From: Acanthopleuribacter pedis
GTDB lineage: Bacteria; Acidobacteriota; Holophagae; Acanthopleuribacterales; Acanthopleuribacteraceae
Reading direction: 5' to 3'
Length of the DNA: 64,000 bases
Assembly (NCBI RefSeq): GCF_017377855.1
Contig: NZ_JAFREP010000017.1
Location: 62,001 to 126,000, forward strand
The notes beneath the pieces were generated by a model. It ran no database searches, was not told the origin of the DNA, and saw nothing but the letters and a program-made list of their open reading frames with translations. The position numbers and the translations under genes were made by a program. Position 1 is the first letter of the stretch. Every line of letters begins with the position of its first letter. Shown piece by piece: positions 31,751 to 40,759 of this stretch.

Positions 31751-34447
31751 ATGTCAGAACAAAAACTCCAAGATTTAAAGAACTTAATCAGCGAGTTCAA
31801 CGATATCAGCTTGTCCGACTTTCGCGATGCGTTTCAGGCGATCACCAAAGATAAAGATCCGGTGATCGACCGCTTCCTGGTCGGCCAGCTCAAGAATTGG
31901 AGTGGGAACCGCACCATGCGGGCCGTGTTTGCATCCGGTTTGGCGGAGCGCGAGGACGAGAGTTTTCTTGAGGATTTCGCCCAAGTTATTGAAAAAGAGA
32001 CGGATGTAGGTCTGTGTAAAGAGTGTATCGCCGGGCTGGTGCGCATTGGCACCCAAGACGCCATTCAGAAGTTACACTTTCTCGCCAAATCCAAGCCCAA
32101 TGCGACCATCGCCTCGCTGCTGCAGCGTGAGGTCGAAAAAATCAAGCAGGAAGAAAAAGAGCCGGTTACCTATTACCTCGAGCATTTGGCCTTGGGCAAT
32201 AAGAACCACCGCCATTGTCGCCATGCCGCCAAGGTGCTGATCAAAATGGGCGACAGCAAGGTGGTCGAAGAGGTGATGAGCCAATTTGACGCCTACGACG
32301 ATTTGGCCCGCAGCGAAGGGGCCAGGGTATTGGGACAACTGGCTAAAACAGAGCACCTTGAGCGGGTCCTGGCAATTCTGTCGCGTTACAACACCTTGTT
32401 CCATGACAACGCCCAGTTCATCGATACCGCCGAGAGTTTTGATCAGACGGCCAAGGACCAGCGGCTGGATCGGTTGGTGGAATATGCCGGCAAACTCATG
32501 AGCGATGAACAGCAAGATGCCAACGGTGCCGTTGAAAGTTTGTTGGAACAACGCAATTACGACGGCGCCAAGGCGGCCGTTAGCGATGTCATTGCATTGG
32601 GCGAGCCCATCGGCCTGCGTTATTTTCTCGAAAGCCGCATCATGATCCTCGAGAACAAGGTGGCCCATGCCAATAAATTCCACGAGGATACGCTGCGCGA
32701 ATCGCGGATTCGTCAAACCCGGTTCCGCCAAATTTTGGCTGAACTGGCTTACGGCATCGGTAAAGTTGGTGGTCAGTTGCCGCCCGACAATGAACTGCGA
32801 CCCCAAGTCCATGATTGGCTAACCCGTTTGATCACCCAGCACGAGGGTGATATTGAAAAACTGGGCCTCTACGGCTGTGCCTTTTTCTGTCGGCCCGAGG
32901 ATGAAGAATTGCTTGGGGCTACGCTGCAAACCCACCATTTGGAGGGGATGACACGCCTGCTCAACGCGCTGGAACGCAAAACGGATTTGGAATTTTCCGA
33001 CTTTTTCCTCAAAGTCTCGATGAACCACGAAATTCTCGACATCCAAGAGATGGCGATGCGGTCACTGGGCAGTTCCAAGGCGGTGCTGCCGCGGCTGCGC
33101 GAAATGCTGGAAAACGGTGAACCGGAGGAACGACGGACCGCGATTCGTATTGTCGGCGAAATTCGCGCCGAGGATTTTAAGCAAGACTTGATCGGCTTGT
33201 TGGAAGGTCAAAGCGATATCATTCGCATTGAGGCGATTACGGCACTGGGCAAATTCGGCGATCCCGACATTTTGCCGATGATTGAAGACGTGATGGTCGA
33301 TGCCAAATCGCCGATGTTGGTGGAAACCTCGCTGCGTAGTATTGCCATGGTCGGTGGTGAAGAAGCGCTGGCCATGCTCAAGAAAGCGGCCGAACACAGC
33401 CGCAACAAAAAAACATCGCTCACCGCGGTCCAGTTGTTGGTAGAGAGTTACCGTACCTGGAACAAGTCGTTGCCGGTTTCCTGTAACGATATGATTCTTA
33501 AGAACCTGGGTGATTGGTTTAAAGAGCGCGACAAAAACATGCGCGAGGACGCCTACCCCATCGGCGCCGCCATCCTCAGCCGCAACCTCGAGTTTTACGA
33601 GGCCTTGCGCAAGCTTTATAAGGAAACCGCCTCGGCCTTGCGCAAACAGTCTTCCTGGGACAAGGAAGAAATGGAGTTGGTGGAGAACTCCAGCCGGGCC
33701 CTGAACCGCAACTACTTCTTCCTCAAAGAAATGCTCGATTTTCAGAAGGAAGTGTCGAACCGTTGCCGCAACTACGACAACCCAAGTTCGACAACGCGGG
33801 TTTCGGTGTTTGAAAAGCTCATCAACTACCTCGAAAATAACGCCAAGTTCATTCTCAGCGAAGAGAATTTGGGTGACATAGAGAAGTTGGTGCTGACCGG
33901 GCTGGAATTGGCAGAAACCAACTGGCGCGAGCAGAACCTGTTATTCCAGTTGGCCGGTTACACGGAAAGTCCCAAACTCATTGAGGAAATGGCCGGACGG
34001 GTTCGGGACGTCCCCAAACAAGCCAAAACAAACTTGTTGGACGCCTTGTCGCGCATGGGATTGTCACTGACTGACATCAACGATCTGACGCGTATCCGTA
34101 AAGTTCTGGTCCTGGAAGGTTCGGGTTTTATGCGCAAACGGGTGGTTAAGTTTTTGGAGGCCCAAGACTATACCACGCGGAATACCGACGACCTCGATAT
34201 TGCCTGGGCGATGATTCAAACCGAAATTCCCGATCTCATCATTAGCGAAATTACCTTCGCCGAACCCTGCGACGGCATTGGTTTTATCGAGCGGGTGACC
34301 AAAGAATACGGTTCACGTATCGCGATCATTTTCTCGACCAACCACCGTGAGGCCTCGGTCATGCAACGGGCCGCCGCCCTTAAGCCGAAACGTATCTTCC
34401 ACAAGCCGTTTCCTTTTGATCAGTTACAGGAAACGATCATCAGTTAA
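31751..34447 (+). CDS. HEAT-repeat scaffold protein with C-terminal pseudo-receiver domain
   Basis: 898 soluble residues. From about 60 to 600 the chain consists of HEAT-like helical pairs (e.g. AVLPRLREMLENGEPEERRTA then IVGEIRAEDFKQDLIGLL). From about 782 to 898 a receiver (REC) domain follows. The phosphorylation site in PDLIISEITFAEPCDG has Glu833 where receivers have Asp, while Lys885 in FHKPF and the Ser/Thr switch (IFSTN) remain. A Glu there often mimics the phosphorylated state, so this may be a permanently 'on' docking domain; that is inference. It lies 37 bp upstream of motA. A role tuning the motor is plausible but untested. ATG 31751 has GGAG upstream. Confidence 0.75.
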   Translation: MSEQKLQDLKNLISEFNDISLSDFRDAFQAITKDKDPVIDRFLVGQLKNWSGNRTMRAVFASGLAEREDESFLEDFAQVIEKETDVGLCKECIAGLVRIGTQDAIQKLHFLAKSKPNATIASLLQREVEKIKQEEKEPVTYYLEHLALGNKNHRHCRHAAKVLIKMGDSKVVEEVMSQFDAYDDLARSEGARVLGQLAKTEHLERVLAILSRYNTLFHDNAQFIDTAESFDQTAKDQRLDRLVEYAGKLMSDEQQDANGAVESLLEQRNYDGAKAAVSDVIALGEPIGLRYFLESRIMILENKVAHANKFHEDTLRESRIRQTRFRQILAELAYGIGKVGGQLPPDNELRPQVHDWLTRLITQHEGDIEKLGLYGCAFFCRPEDEELLGATLQTHHLEGMTRLLNALERKTDLEFSDFFLKVSMNHEILDIQEMAMRSLGSSKAVLPRLREMLENGEPEERRTAIRIVGEIRAEDFKQDLIGLLEGQSDIIRIEAITALGKFGDPDILPMIEDVMVDAKSPMLVETSLRSIAMVGGEEALAMLKKAAEHSRNKKTSLTAVQLLVESYRTWNKSLPVSCNDMILKNLGDWFKERDKNMREDAYPIGAAILSRNLEFYEALRKLYKETASALRKQSSWDKEEMELVENSSRALNRNYFFLKEMLDFQKEVSNRCRNYDNPSSTTRVSVFEKLINYLENNAKFILSEENLGDIEKLVLTGLELAETNWREQNLLFQLAGYTESPKLIEEMAGRVRDVPKQAKTNLLDALSRMGLSLTDINDLTRIRKVLVLEGSGFMRKRVVKFLEAQDYTTRNTDDLDIAWAMIQTEIPDLIISEITFAEPCDGIGFIERVTKEYGSRIAIIFSTNHREASVMQRAAALKPKRIFHKPFPFDQLQETIIS

Positions 34448-34484
34448 CCGGTATTTCCGTTTGTGGGTGCCCTAAGGAGTTTTA

Positions 34485-35249
34485 ATGGATATCGCCACCG
34501 TCGTCGGTCTTGTCATTTCGATGATTTTGATTGCGATCGCCATCGCCTTGGGCGGTTCTCCGTTGATGTTCCTCGATGCCCAGTCCTTTCTGATCGTTGT
34601 CGGCGGGGGTTGTATTGGTGCGCCGGTGATGGCGTTTCCTATAAAGGCCAGTAAAAGTTTGGTTTCGGTGATGTCGAAGGCTTTTTTCATCAAAAACTAC
34701 GACGCGGTAGAGACCATTAAGTTCATCGTCGAGTTGGCGCAGAAGGCGCGGAAAGAGAGTTTGCTGGCGCTGGAAAATGTCGAGATCGAAAACGAGTTTC
34801 TCAAAAAAGGCATCACCTTGGCGGTTGACGGCACCGAGCCGCCCACCATCAAAGCGATCCTTTCGGGCGAAATGGCCTACATCAGGAAACGCCACGAAAA
34901 CGCGATTTCCATGCTCAAGTACATTATGGACTCGGCACCCGCCTTCGGCATGATCGGCACCCTGGTCGGCTTGGTCAACATGCTGGCGACCTTGTCCGAT
35001 CCCTCGGCGATTGGTCCCGCGATGGCGGTTGCCATCTTGACCACGCTTTACGGTGCTTTGGCCGCCAACGTCGTGTGTGCGCCGATTGCGCGAAAGTTGG
35101 AATGGTACGACGGTGAAGAGTCGATGCAAATGGAAATCATCATTGAAGGGATCAATTCGATCCTTGAAGGCGACCACCCCGCCATTGCCGAGCAAAAGCT
35201 GATGGGTTTTCTTCCCGCGGCTGAGCGTACCCAGGGTGGCGGGGAGTAA
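34485..35249 (+). CDS. motA: Flagellar motor stator protein, MotA/PomA
   Basis: 254 inner-membrane residues with four membrane segments (about 4-22, 28-50, 148-170 and 180-202). The sequence opens MDIATVVGLVISM and continues GGSPLMFLDAQSFLIVVGGG. FGMIGTLVGLVNML and SAIGPAMAVAILTTLYGA in the last two segments line the ion path. Opening, length and the pore helix are closest to PomA, the sodium-type stator, so sodium drive is possible; ion choice is not proven by sequence. AAGGAG precedes the ATG. It is co-transcribed with the HEAT protein upstream and motB 3 bp downstream. No flagellar structural gene is in the window. Confidence 0.92.
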   Translation: MDIATVVGLVISMILIAIAIALGGSPLMFLDAQSFLIVVGGGCIGAPVMAFPIKASKSLVSVMSKAFFIKNYDAVETIKFIVELAQKARKESLLALENVEIENEFLKKGITLAVDGTEPPTIKAILSGEMAYIRKRHENAISMLKYIMDSAPAFGMIGTLVGLVNMLATLSDPSAIGPAMAVAILTTLYGALAANVVCAPIARKLEWYDGEESMQMEIIIEGINSILEGDHPAIAEQKLMGFLPAAERTQGGGE

Positions 35250-35252
35250 GCC

Positions 35253-36026
35253 GTGTCGGATGAAGCCGCCCCGGCGGAGGAATGTAAATGCGAGGCGGGG
35301 GCACCCAAGTGGGTTGTTACCTTTGGCGACATGATGTCGTTGCTGCTGTGTTTCTTCGTTTTGCTGCTCAGTTTCTCGACCACCGACGTGATTAAATACC
35401 GTGAGATGGCCGGTTCGCTGAAGGAAGCCTTCGGGATTATGGCCAGCGTGCCCAATACTCAGGTTCCGGCCGGCCAAACCATTGTGGCGCAGCATATTCA
35501 GCTACCGCCGGCGTTGACCGTGTTGGTGACCGTACGCGCCACGGCGATGCGCATGGACGACAGTTCCTCCGATGTAGAGATGGAGGCCGGTGCCGATTGG
35601 GTGCGCATTAAGGTGGACGGCGACGCCTTGTTTGAATCGGGTGAGTACCGCGTTCGGGAAGGGGCGGGTGTGATTTTGGACGAAATCGGCGACTTGGCCA
35701 ACGAGTTCGACGGCACCATTATTATCGAAGGTCACACCGATACCGACGGGCCGGCAAACAGCCGTTTTAATGAAGCGGACGATTACCTCGGCAACTACGA
35801 ATTGGGTGCCTTGCGGGCGGTGAGCGTGCTGGATTACCTGGTGCGCCAGAAAAATGTGGATCGCCAAAAGTTGGTGCCCTTGTCCCACGGTGGTGCACGG
35901 CCACGTGAGACCAACGACCTCACCGAGGGAAAGGCGCGGAACCGTCGGGTTGAGTTCGAGTTCCGCGCCGGTGCCGAGGCCCATAACGACGATATCGGGA
36001 ACGAGATTAAGCCGGGTGATCAATAA
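35253..36026 (+). CDS. motB: Flagellar motor stator protein, MotB/PomB
   Basis: 257 residues. A short cytoplasmic N-terminus is followed by one membrane segment (about 22-42) with the essential ion-binding aspartate in TFGDMMSLLLCFFVLLLSFS. A linker and the OmpA-like peptidoglycan-binding domain follow (about 135-245), including IIIEGHTDTDGP and NRRVEFEF. It pairs with MotA, and its periplasmic domain anchors the stator to the wall. The start is GTG 35253, 3 bp after the motA stop, with GGGGAG upstream. The N-terminus is unusually acidic and cysteine-containing (EECKCEAG). Confidence 0.92.
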   Translation: MSDEAAPAEECKCEAGAPKWVVTFGDMMSLLLCFFVLLLSFSTTDVIKYREMAGSLKEAFGIMASVPNTQVPAGQTIVAQHIQLPPALTVLVTVRATAMRMDDSSSDVEMEAGADWVRIKVDGDALFESGEYRVREGAGVILDEIGDLANEFDGTIIIEGHTDTDGPANSRFNEADDYLGNYELGALRAVSVLDYLVRQKNVDRQKLVPLSHGGARPRETNDLTEGKARNRRVEFEFRAGAEAHNDDIGNEIKPGDQ

Positions 36027-36164
36027 CCTGCTTGCACTGGAATCCAACAAACCAAACACGCTGAAGGCCAGTGCCACTTGGGTTGTGCCCCAAAGGTGAA
36101 CGAAAAGGTGACCCAAGGGCAAGTAGGCAGTGCAGGATGTGGATCACTGGCCGGCAAAGCTTTT

Positions 36165-36578
36165 CTAGAGTGGATTGGCAGGGCCGTAGCAAAGGGTGTA
36201 GAGGGATTTGGTAACTGTTTCTCCCGTGATCTTGTCACGTACTTTGTAGTACACAAATCCGTCACGACGACAGTAAACCTTTAAGTAGGTGTCGTTTTCA
36301 TACAAAGTTGACCCGTTTGTGTAAGTCCACTCGGTTTCGTATACACCGCTTCCGCCTGTGATCGTTGCGTAGAAGGCAATGCGGAAATTGGCGGGAGTGT
36401 CGTAGCCCTTTCTTAATGAAACGGCTAAGGGCTGTGCTTTTGAGGTGCTCTGCGTTGATTTAACCTGGGTAATGTGGCTCGATTTAGCTTGGTTTTCTTG
36501 GCTAACCGCCTCGCCCGCGAATGCGAGAAGTCCACCGGTTCCAACTAACAAGATTGTTAAAAGCAATTTCTTTGTCAT
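36165..36578 (-). CDS. Small secreted protein, unknown function
   Basis: 137 residues with a signal peptide (about 1-21: KKLLLTILLVGTGGLLAFAG). The mature part begins with a Ser/Gln/Lys-rich linker. It then has a compact beta-rich region with YATITGGSGVYETEWTY and YYKVRDKITGETVTKSLYTLCY, which may be one immunoglobulin-like or PKD-like fold with two cysteines (YCRRDG and TLCYG) able to pair. No family recognised. AAAGGA sits 8 nt before the ATG. It stands alone on the minus strand between motB and the E1 gene. Confidence 0.7.
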   Translation of the reverse strand: MTKKLLLTILLVGTGGLLAFAGEAVSQENQAKSSHITQVKSTQSTSKAQPLAVSLRKGYDTPANFRIAFYATITGGSGVYETEWTYTNGSTLYENDTYLKVYCRRDGFVYYKVRDKITGETVTKSLYTLCYGPANPL

Positions 36579-37039
36579 GGAGACATCCTTTATTTACTGG
36601 AATAGTGTGTATTCTGTTGGGAACAATGAGGTTCACCGACTTTAAAGGACAAAGTGCAACCACACCTAAGACAAGGTGCGCTGGATACCTGAGCAAGATT
36701 GGTATTTGTTTTGTGTCATTGATCCTGAAAATTTCAGTGGCATTAGCTGAATTCGTTAAGTTGTTTTTTTACGTGTTGAGTGTTCCTGGGTTTGATTGCC
36801 GCTGAGTGGGACTCTGTACCTTGACCCCGCGACGCCGTTCTTTAAGACAGACCGCCAATCCATCACCATTCATTGAACCGCGCGGTACTTCCCCGACGCC
36901 TCGTGCTACAATCGCCGTCTGTTCTCCCAGGGGGGAGCTGCCTCCCCAAATCACATCTCGTGTTTTAGGACTGTTCTTTTGAGCGGCCTTTACCGCGTTC
37001 CATCGTTCAGCGCGAGCTCGGGGGCTTGCGCGATTCCTT

Positions 37040-37068
37040 GGGTCTCACCATTGCTAGACCCGTTTTTT
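37040..37068 (+). terminator. Terminator-like hairpin in the leader of the E1 gene (attenuator candidate)
   Basis: GGGTCT (37040-37045) and AGACCC (37056-37061) form a 6-bp stem with a 10-nt loop, followed by GTTTTTT. No plus-strand gene lies closer than 1 kb upstream, so it probably acts inside the leader transcript. Confidence 0.4.
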
Positions 37069-37111
37069 GCATGGAACGGTTGCTGATTTGGGGAGCCTGT
37101 TCGTGCCGGTA

Positions 37112-37130
37112 ACCGCCCGCGTGGGGCGGT
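37112..37130 (+). promoter_or_regulatory. Second leader hairpin just ahead of the E1 ribosome site
   Basis: ACCGCCC (37112-37118) and GGGCGGT (37124-37130) pair with a 5-nt loop. A T-run (37139-37144) follows after 8 nt, then GGGAGG (37145-37150). Such a stem next to the ribosome site could affect initiation. Confidence 0.3.
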
Positions 37131-37160
37131 GGTGCGGATTTTTTCGGGAGGTATCCATTT

Positions 37161-39395
37161 ATGGCCGTTAGTCGGGTCCAGCACGTGGACGCTCGCTTTC
37201 GTGAAAGCGTTGGCGCCCAACGGGACCACTTTCAACCTGTTTCCAAAGAGGCCGGCGACACCCTTTTCGCCGGCAAAGCGATCACCGTCGCCGAGGCGTT
37301 GTCGCTGTTTCGCCACCAACTCACCAGTCGCTGGATTGATTTTGTGGCGCGTGAATTAAAAAACGAAGGGCTGAGTTTCTACACCATCGGTTCATCCGGC
37401 CACGAGGGCAACGCCATGGTCGGGATGCACACGCGTCATACCGACCCCGCTTTTTTGCACTACCGAAGCGGTGGTTTTTTCTTTGCGCGCGCCGCCCAGG
37501 TACCCGGTCAGACGCCGGTGTTCGACACCTGTCTTTCCTTGACCGCGTCGTCGCAGGATCCTATTTCCGGTGGGCGCCACAAGGTATGGGGCAGTGTGCC
37601 GCTGTGCATTCCGCCGCAAACCAGCACCATTGCGTCTCATTTGCCCAAGGCGATTGGTACCGCGTTTTTCCTAGAACGCCGTGACATGGTGACGCGACTG
37701 AGCAACATTGCCGAAACCTTTCCCGAGGACAGTTTGGTCGTTTGTTCTTTTGGCGATGCATCGGTTAACCATTCGACCGCGGTGGGTGCGATTAATGCCG
37801 CCTGTTGGGCCTCGTTTCAGCACTTGCCGGTGCCGATTCTGTTTGTGTGCGAGGACAACGGGTTGGGGATTTCCGTGCGCACGCCCGAGAATTGGGTGAC
37901 AAGCAACTACCGCAACCGCGCCGGCCTGACCTATTTCCAAGCCGACGGTTTGGATTTCAAACGAGGTTACGAAGTTGTCCAGCAGGCTGTCCAACACTGC
38001 CGCGACCGGCGTCGGCCGACCTTTCTGCACCTGAAAACCGTGCGCTTGCTGGGTCATGCCGGTTCCGATGTAGAGAGTAATTACCGCTCGCGAGAACAAA
38101 TTGAAGCGGTCGAGGCGCAGGATCCCGTCCTTCGTACCGCGTTGCACCTCATTGAAGCCGGGGTAATGTCGCCGCAAGCCGTGCTCGACCTTTACGATGA
38201 AATGGGTGAGCAGGTCCGTGCCGCCGGTCGCGAGGCCGGTAAAAGACCGCGCCATGAATCGGCCAAAACCGTGATGGCGCCGCTGCAACGGCGTTTTGAG
38301 ACGATTTCCGCCGAGGTCGACGCCGAATTTGCGGCCAAGCGCCGCGAATTTTGGAAAGGCAAACCGCCGGAAGAACAGAAACCGCGCCACATGGCGCAGT
38401 TGATTAACTGGGGTTTGCAGGACATTTGCTTTAAGGAAGAAAACGCGTTGGTGTTTGGTGAAGACGTGGCCAAAAAAGGCGGCGTGTACACCGTCACCAA
38501 AGACCTCTACGACCGTTTCGGGGTCGGCCGCGTGTTCAACACCTTGTTGGATGAAACCACCATTCTCGGGCTGGCGATTGGTGCCGGCCAAGCCGGTTTC
38601 CTGCCCATCCCCGAAATTCAGTATTTGGCCTACCTTCACAACGCCATTGACCAAATTCGCGGGGAAGCCTCCTCGTTGCAATTCTTTAGCAACGGGCAGT
38701 TTCAGAACCCGATGGTCGTGCGCATCGCCGGTTTTGCGTACCAGCGAGGTTTTGGCGGTCACTTCCACAACGACAATTCGTTCGCCGCGCTCCGCGATAT
38801 CCCCGGAATCACCATGGTCACCGCGAGCAACGGCGCCGACGCCGTTACCCTGATGCGCTCCTGCGTGCACTGGGCCAAGGAGCAGGGTTCGGTGATGGTG
38901 TTTATCGAACCCATCGCCCTCTACATGACCAAGGATTTGGTGGAAAAAGGCGACTGGAATTGTACCTATCCCGAGCCTGGCCAAACGATGCCTTTTGGTG
39001 AGGTGGGCCTGCAGGGTGACGAGGATGCCGAGATTTTGGTGATCAGTTACGCCAATGGAACCTACCTGTCGCGGCAGGCGATGCACGATTTGGCCGGTGA
39101 AGGCGTCAAAACCCGCCTGCTTGATTTGCGCTTCCTGTTACCGCTGAACCGCGATGCGATTGTCGAAGCCGCGCGTGGCAAGCGTTCCGTGGTGATTGTC
39201 GATGAGTGTCGCGCAACCGCCTCGATTTCCGAGGAGATCACCGCCATTTTGGTGGAGGCCTACCAGCACAACGCGCCGCATATTTCGCGTGTGGTGGGTG
39301 AGGACACCTTCATTCCATTGGGAACGGCGTGGGAGCACTGCCTGCCGTCGCGTGAAACCATCTACCGCGCTATCAAAGAACGCGCCGATAAATAG
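37161..39395 (+). CDS. Fused 2-oxo acid dehydrogenase E1 alpha-beta (branched-chain type)
   Basis: 744 residues joining both E1 subunits of a thiamine-diphosphate-dependent 2-oxo acid dehydrogenase. Residues 1-370 are E1 alpha: SSGHEGNAMVGMH and the TPP/Mg motif SFGDASVNHSTAVGAINAA, followed by FVCEDNGLGIS. Residues 390-744 are E1 beta: VFGEDVAKKGGVYTVTKDL, then FNTLLDETTILGLAIGAG and an FRPIAEIQ-like PIPEIQYL. E1 oxidatively decarboxylates branched-chain or related 2-oxo acids with E2 and E3, which are not in this window. GGGAGG at 37145-37150 precedes the ATG. It is followed after 9 bp by an acyltransferase. Fused E1 chains are known in Bacteroidota and Acidobacteriota. Confidence 0.9.
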   Translation: MAVSRVQHVDARFRESVGAQRDHFQPVSKEAGDTLFAGKAITVAEALSLFRHQLTSRWIDFVARELKNEGLSFYTIGSSGHEGNAMVGMHTRHTDPAFLHYRSGGFFFARAAQVPGQTPVFDTCLSLTASSQDPISGGRHKVWGSVPLCIPPQTSTIASHLPKAIGTAFFLERRDMVTRLSNIAETFPEDSLVVCSFGDASVNHSTAVGAINAACWASFQHLPVPILFVCEDNGLGISVRTPENWVTSNYRNRAGLTYFQADGLDFKRGYEVVQQAVQHCRDRRRPTFLHLKTVRLLGHAGSDVESNYRSREQIEAVEAQDPVLRTALHLIEAGVMSPQAVLDLYDEMGEQVRAAGREAGKRPRHESAKTVMAPLQRRFETISAEVDAEFAAKRREFWKGKPPEEQKPRHMAQLINWGLQDICFKEENALVFGEDVAKKGGVYTVTKDLYDRFGVGRVFNTLLDETTILGLAIGAGQAGFLPIPEIQYLAYLHNAIDQIRGEASSLQFFSNGQFQNPMVVRIAGFAYQRGFGGHFHNDNSFAALRDIPGITMVTASNGADAVTLMRSCVHWAKEQGSVMVFIEPIALYMTKDLVEKGDWNCTYPEPGQTMPFGEVGLQGDEDAEILVISYANGTYLSRQAMHDLAGEGVKTRLLDLRFLLPLNRDAIVEAARGKRSVVIVDECRATASISEEITAILVEAYQHNAPHISRVVGEDTFIPLGTAWEHCLPSRETIYRAIKERADK

Positions 39396-39404
39396 GGGGA
39401 GACC

Positions 39405-40466
39405 ATGGCTAGATTGGTTTTGGTCGCGCCTGGGCGCGGCTCGTACAACCGTACGGAATTAGGTTACTTCAAACGGTTTCGTGATCACGCGGCGTTCGCC
39501 CGTCGCGGTGAACTCTTGGCGGAGGCCGACGCCTTGCGCGCGGCGGCGGGACGCCCATCCCTGGCCGAACTCGACACCGCGGCGAACTTCTCTTCCGCCC
39601 GTCACCTGCCAGGCGAAAACGCCTCCGGTTTAATCTTCACGGCAAGCGCCGCCGACCACGCCTTGTTGAATACCGACGAGCACCAAATTTGTGCGGTACT
39701 CGGCAACTCCATGGGTTGGTACACGGCGCTGTACCTCGCCGGCGCGCTGTCCTTCGGGGACGCCTTCCGCGTGGTCGACACCATGGCCAGTTACCAAAAA
39801 GGCAACATCCGCGGTGGGCAGATCATTTACCCGCTGGTCGACGATGCCTGGCGGATCCAGCCCGAACGCGAGCAAGAAGTCGCAGCGGCCTTGGCCGCGG
39901 TGAACGCCGAGGGCGAGGACTATTGGGTCGGCCTTTCGATTCGTTTGGGCGGTTTCCTGGTTTTGGCCGGTACCGACCTCGGCCTGAAAAAACTGACGGC
40001 CAAACTGCCGGCGGTCAAGCTGGGCAGCAACGATTATCCCTTTGCCCTGGCCCGTCACAGCGCGTTCCACACGCCGCTGATGGACGAGGCCTCGGCGCGC
40101 GGGATGGAGGACAACGCGGGCATTAAGTGGCGGCAGCCGAAGGTTCCGCTGATCGACGGCCGCGGCCACCAATGGTTGCCGGGGATTTGCGATGCGGGCG
40201 ACATCCATCGCTACACCTTCGGCCACCAAGTGGTGGCGCCGTTTGACTTCACCGCCGCGGTGCGCGTCGCCCTGCGCGAATACAACCCGGACTACCTGGT
40301 GTTGCTGGGTCCCGGCGAAACGCTCGGCGGTTCGATGGCGCACACCATGATTGCCGAGGGTTGGCGCGGCATCCACGCGCGCACCGACTTCACCACCCGC
40401 CAAAAAAGCGAACAACCCTTGCTGGTCGCCATGAACCGACCGGACCAAGCCCGCCTGGTGATCTAA
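39405..40466 (+). CDS. ACP acyltransferase-domain protein (FabD-like)
   Basis: 353 residues with the FabD/polyketide acyltransferase fold. The nucleophile is in GNSMGWYTAL (GxSxG, about residue 104), and the His partner in SAFHTPLM. LLGPGETLGG near the end is a typical FabD/AT element. It differs from ordinary FabD in its N-terminus (MARLVLVAPGRGSY) and lacks the QGQGSQ opening; the Arg that selects malonyl is not obvious. It lies 9 bp after the E1 gene and is clearly co-transcribed. The pairing could move a branched acyl group to an acyl carrier protein, which is inference. GGGGGAGA precedes the ATG. Confidence 0.8.
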   Translation: MARLVLVAPGRGSYNRTELGYFKRFRDHAAFARRGELLAEADALRAAAGRPSLAELDTAANFSSARHLPGENASGLIFTASAADHALLNTDEHQICAVLGNSMGWYTALYLAGALSFGDAFRVVDTMASYQKGNIRGGQIIYPLVDDAWRIQPEREQEVAAALAAVNAEGEDYWVGLSIRLGGFLVLAGTDLGLKKLTAKLPAVKLGSNDYPFALARHSAFHTPLMDEASARGMEDNAGIKWRQPKVPLIDGRGHQWLPGICDAGDIHRYTFGHQVVAPFDFTAAVRVALREYNPDYLVLLGPGETLGGSMAHTMIAEGWRGIHARTDFTTRQKSEQPLLVAMNRPDQARLVI

Positions 40467-40472
40467 CCAAGC

Positions 40473-40507
40473 AAACGCCCATCACCCAAACCGGCTGATG
40501 GGCGTTT
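40473..40507 (+). terminator. Strong hairpin terminator after the acyltransferase gene
   Basis: AAACGCCCATCA (40473-40484) pairs perfectly with TGATGGGCGTTT (40496-40507), 6 bp after the stop codon. Confidence 0.75.
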
Positions 40508-40759
40508 CACCACGCTTCTGGTTACTTCCGTTTCTTTATGCGTGGTTGGACTGAAGTTAGGTTTTTCTAACGCGGCTGGTTAATGCGTTGGTAAATACGA
40601 TGCGGCATTGTGGAAATGACATCGTGGATGTGGAAAATCGGTCGTATTTCTTGGCCTCGTCTTTGCTACCTTGTCCCTGCCGGTCTTGCTGGGTTGCCGC
40701 ACCAAAGTGTGGTAAAACGAGGGGCACGTCTCCGGCTGATTTCACAAGGGAAACCGCTC

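Larger units (their letters stand above)
36579..37160. other. 580-bp divergent intergenic region with leader structures
   Basis: No protein gene apart from a doubtful 13-residue leader frame at 37071-37112. The last 130 bp hold two hairpins ahead of the E1 gene, one with a T-run (37040-37068) and one at 37112-37130. Confidence 0.5.

Noticed and set aside
34482..35495. A 337-codon minus-strand frame across motA
   Set aside because: Antisense shadow of motA and the start of motB.
37671..39086. A 471-codon minus-strand frame inside the fused E1 gene
   Set aside because: Antisense shadow of a clearly conserved enzyme.
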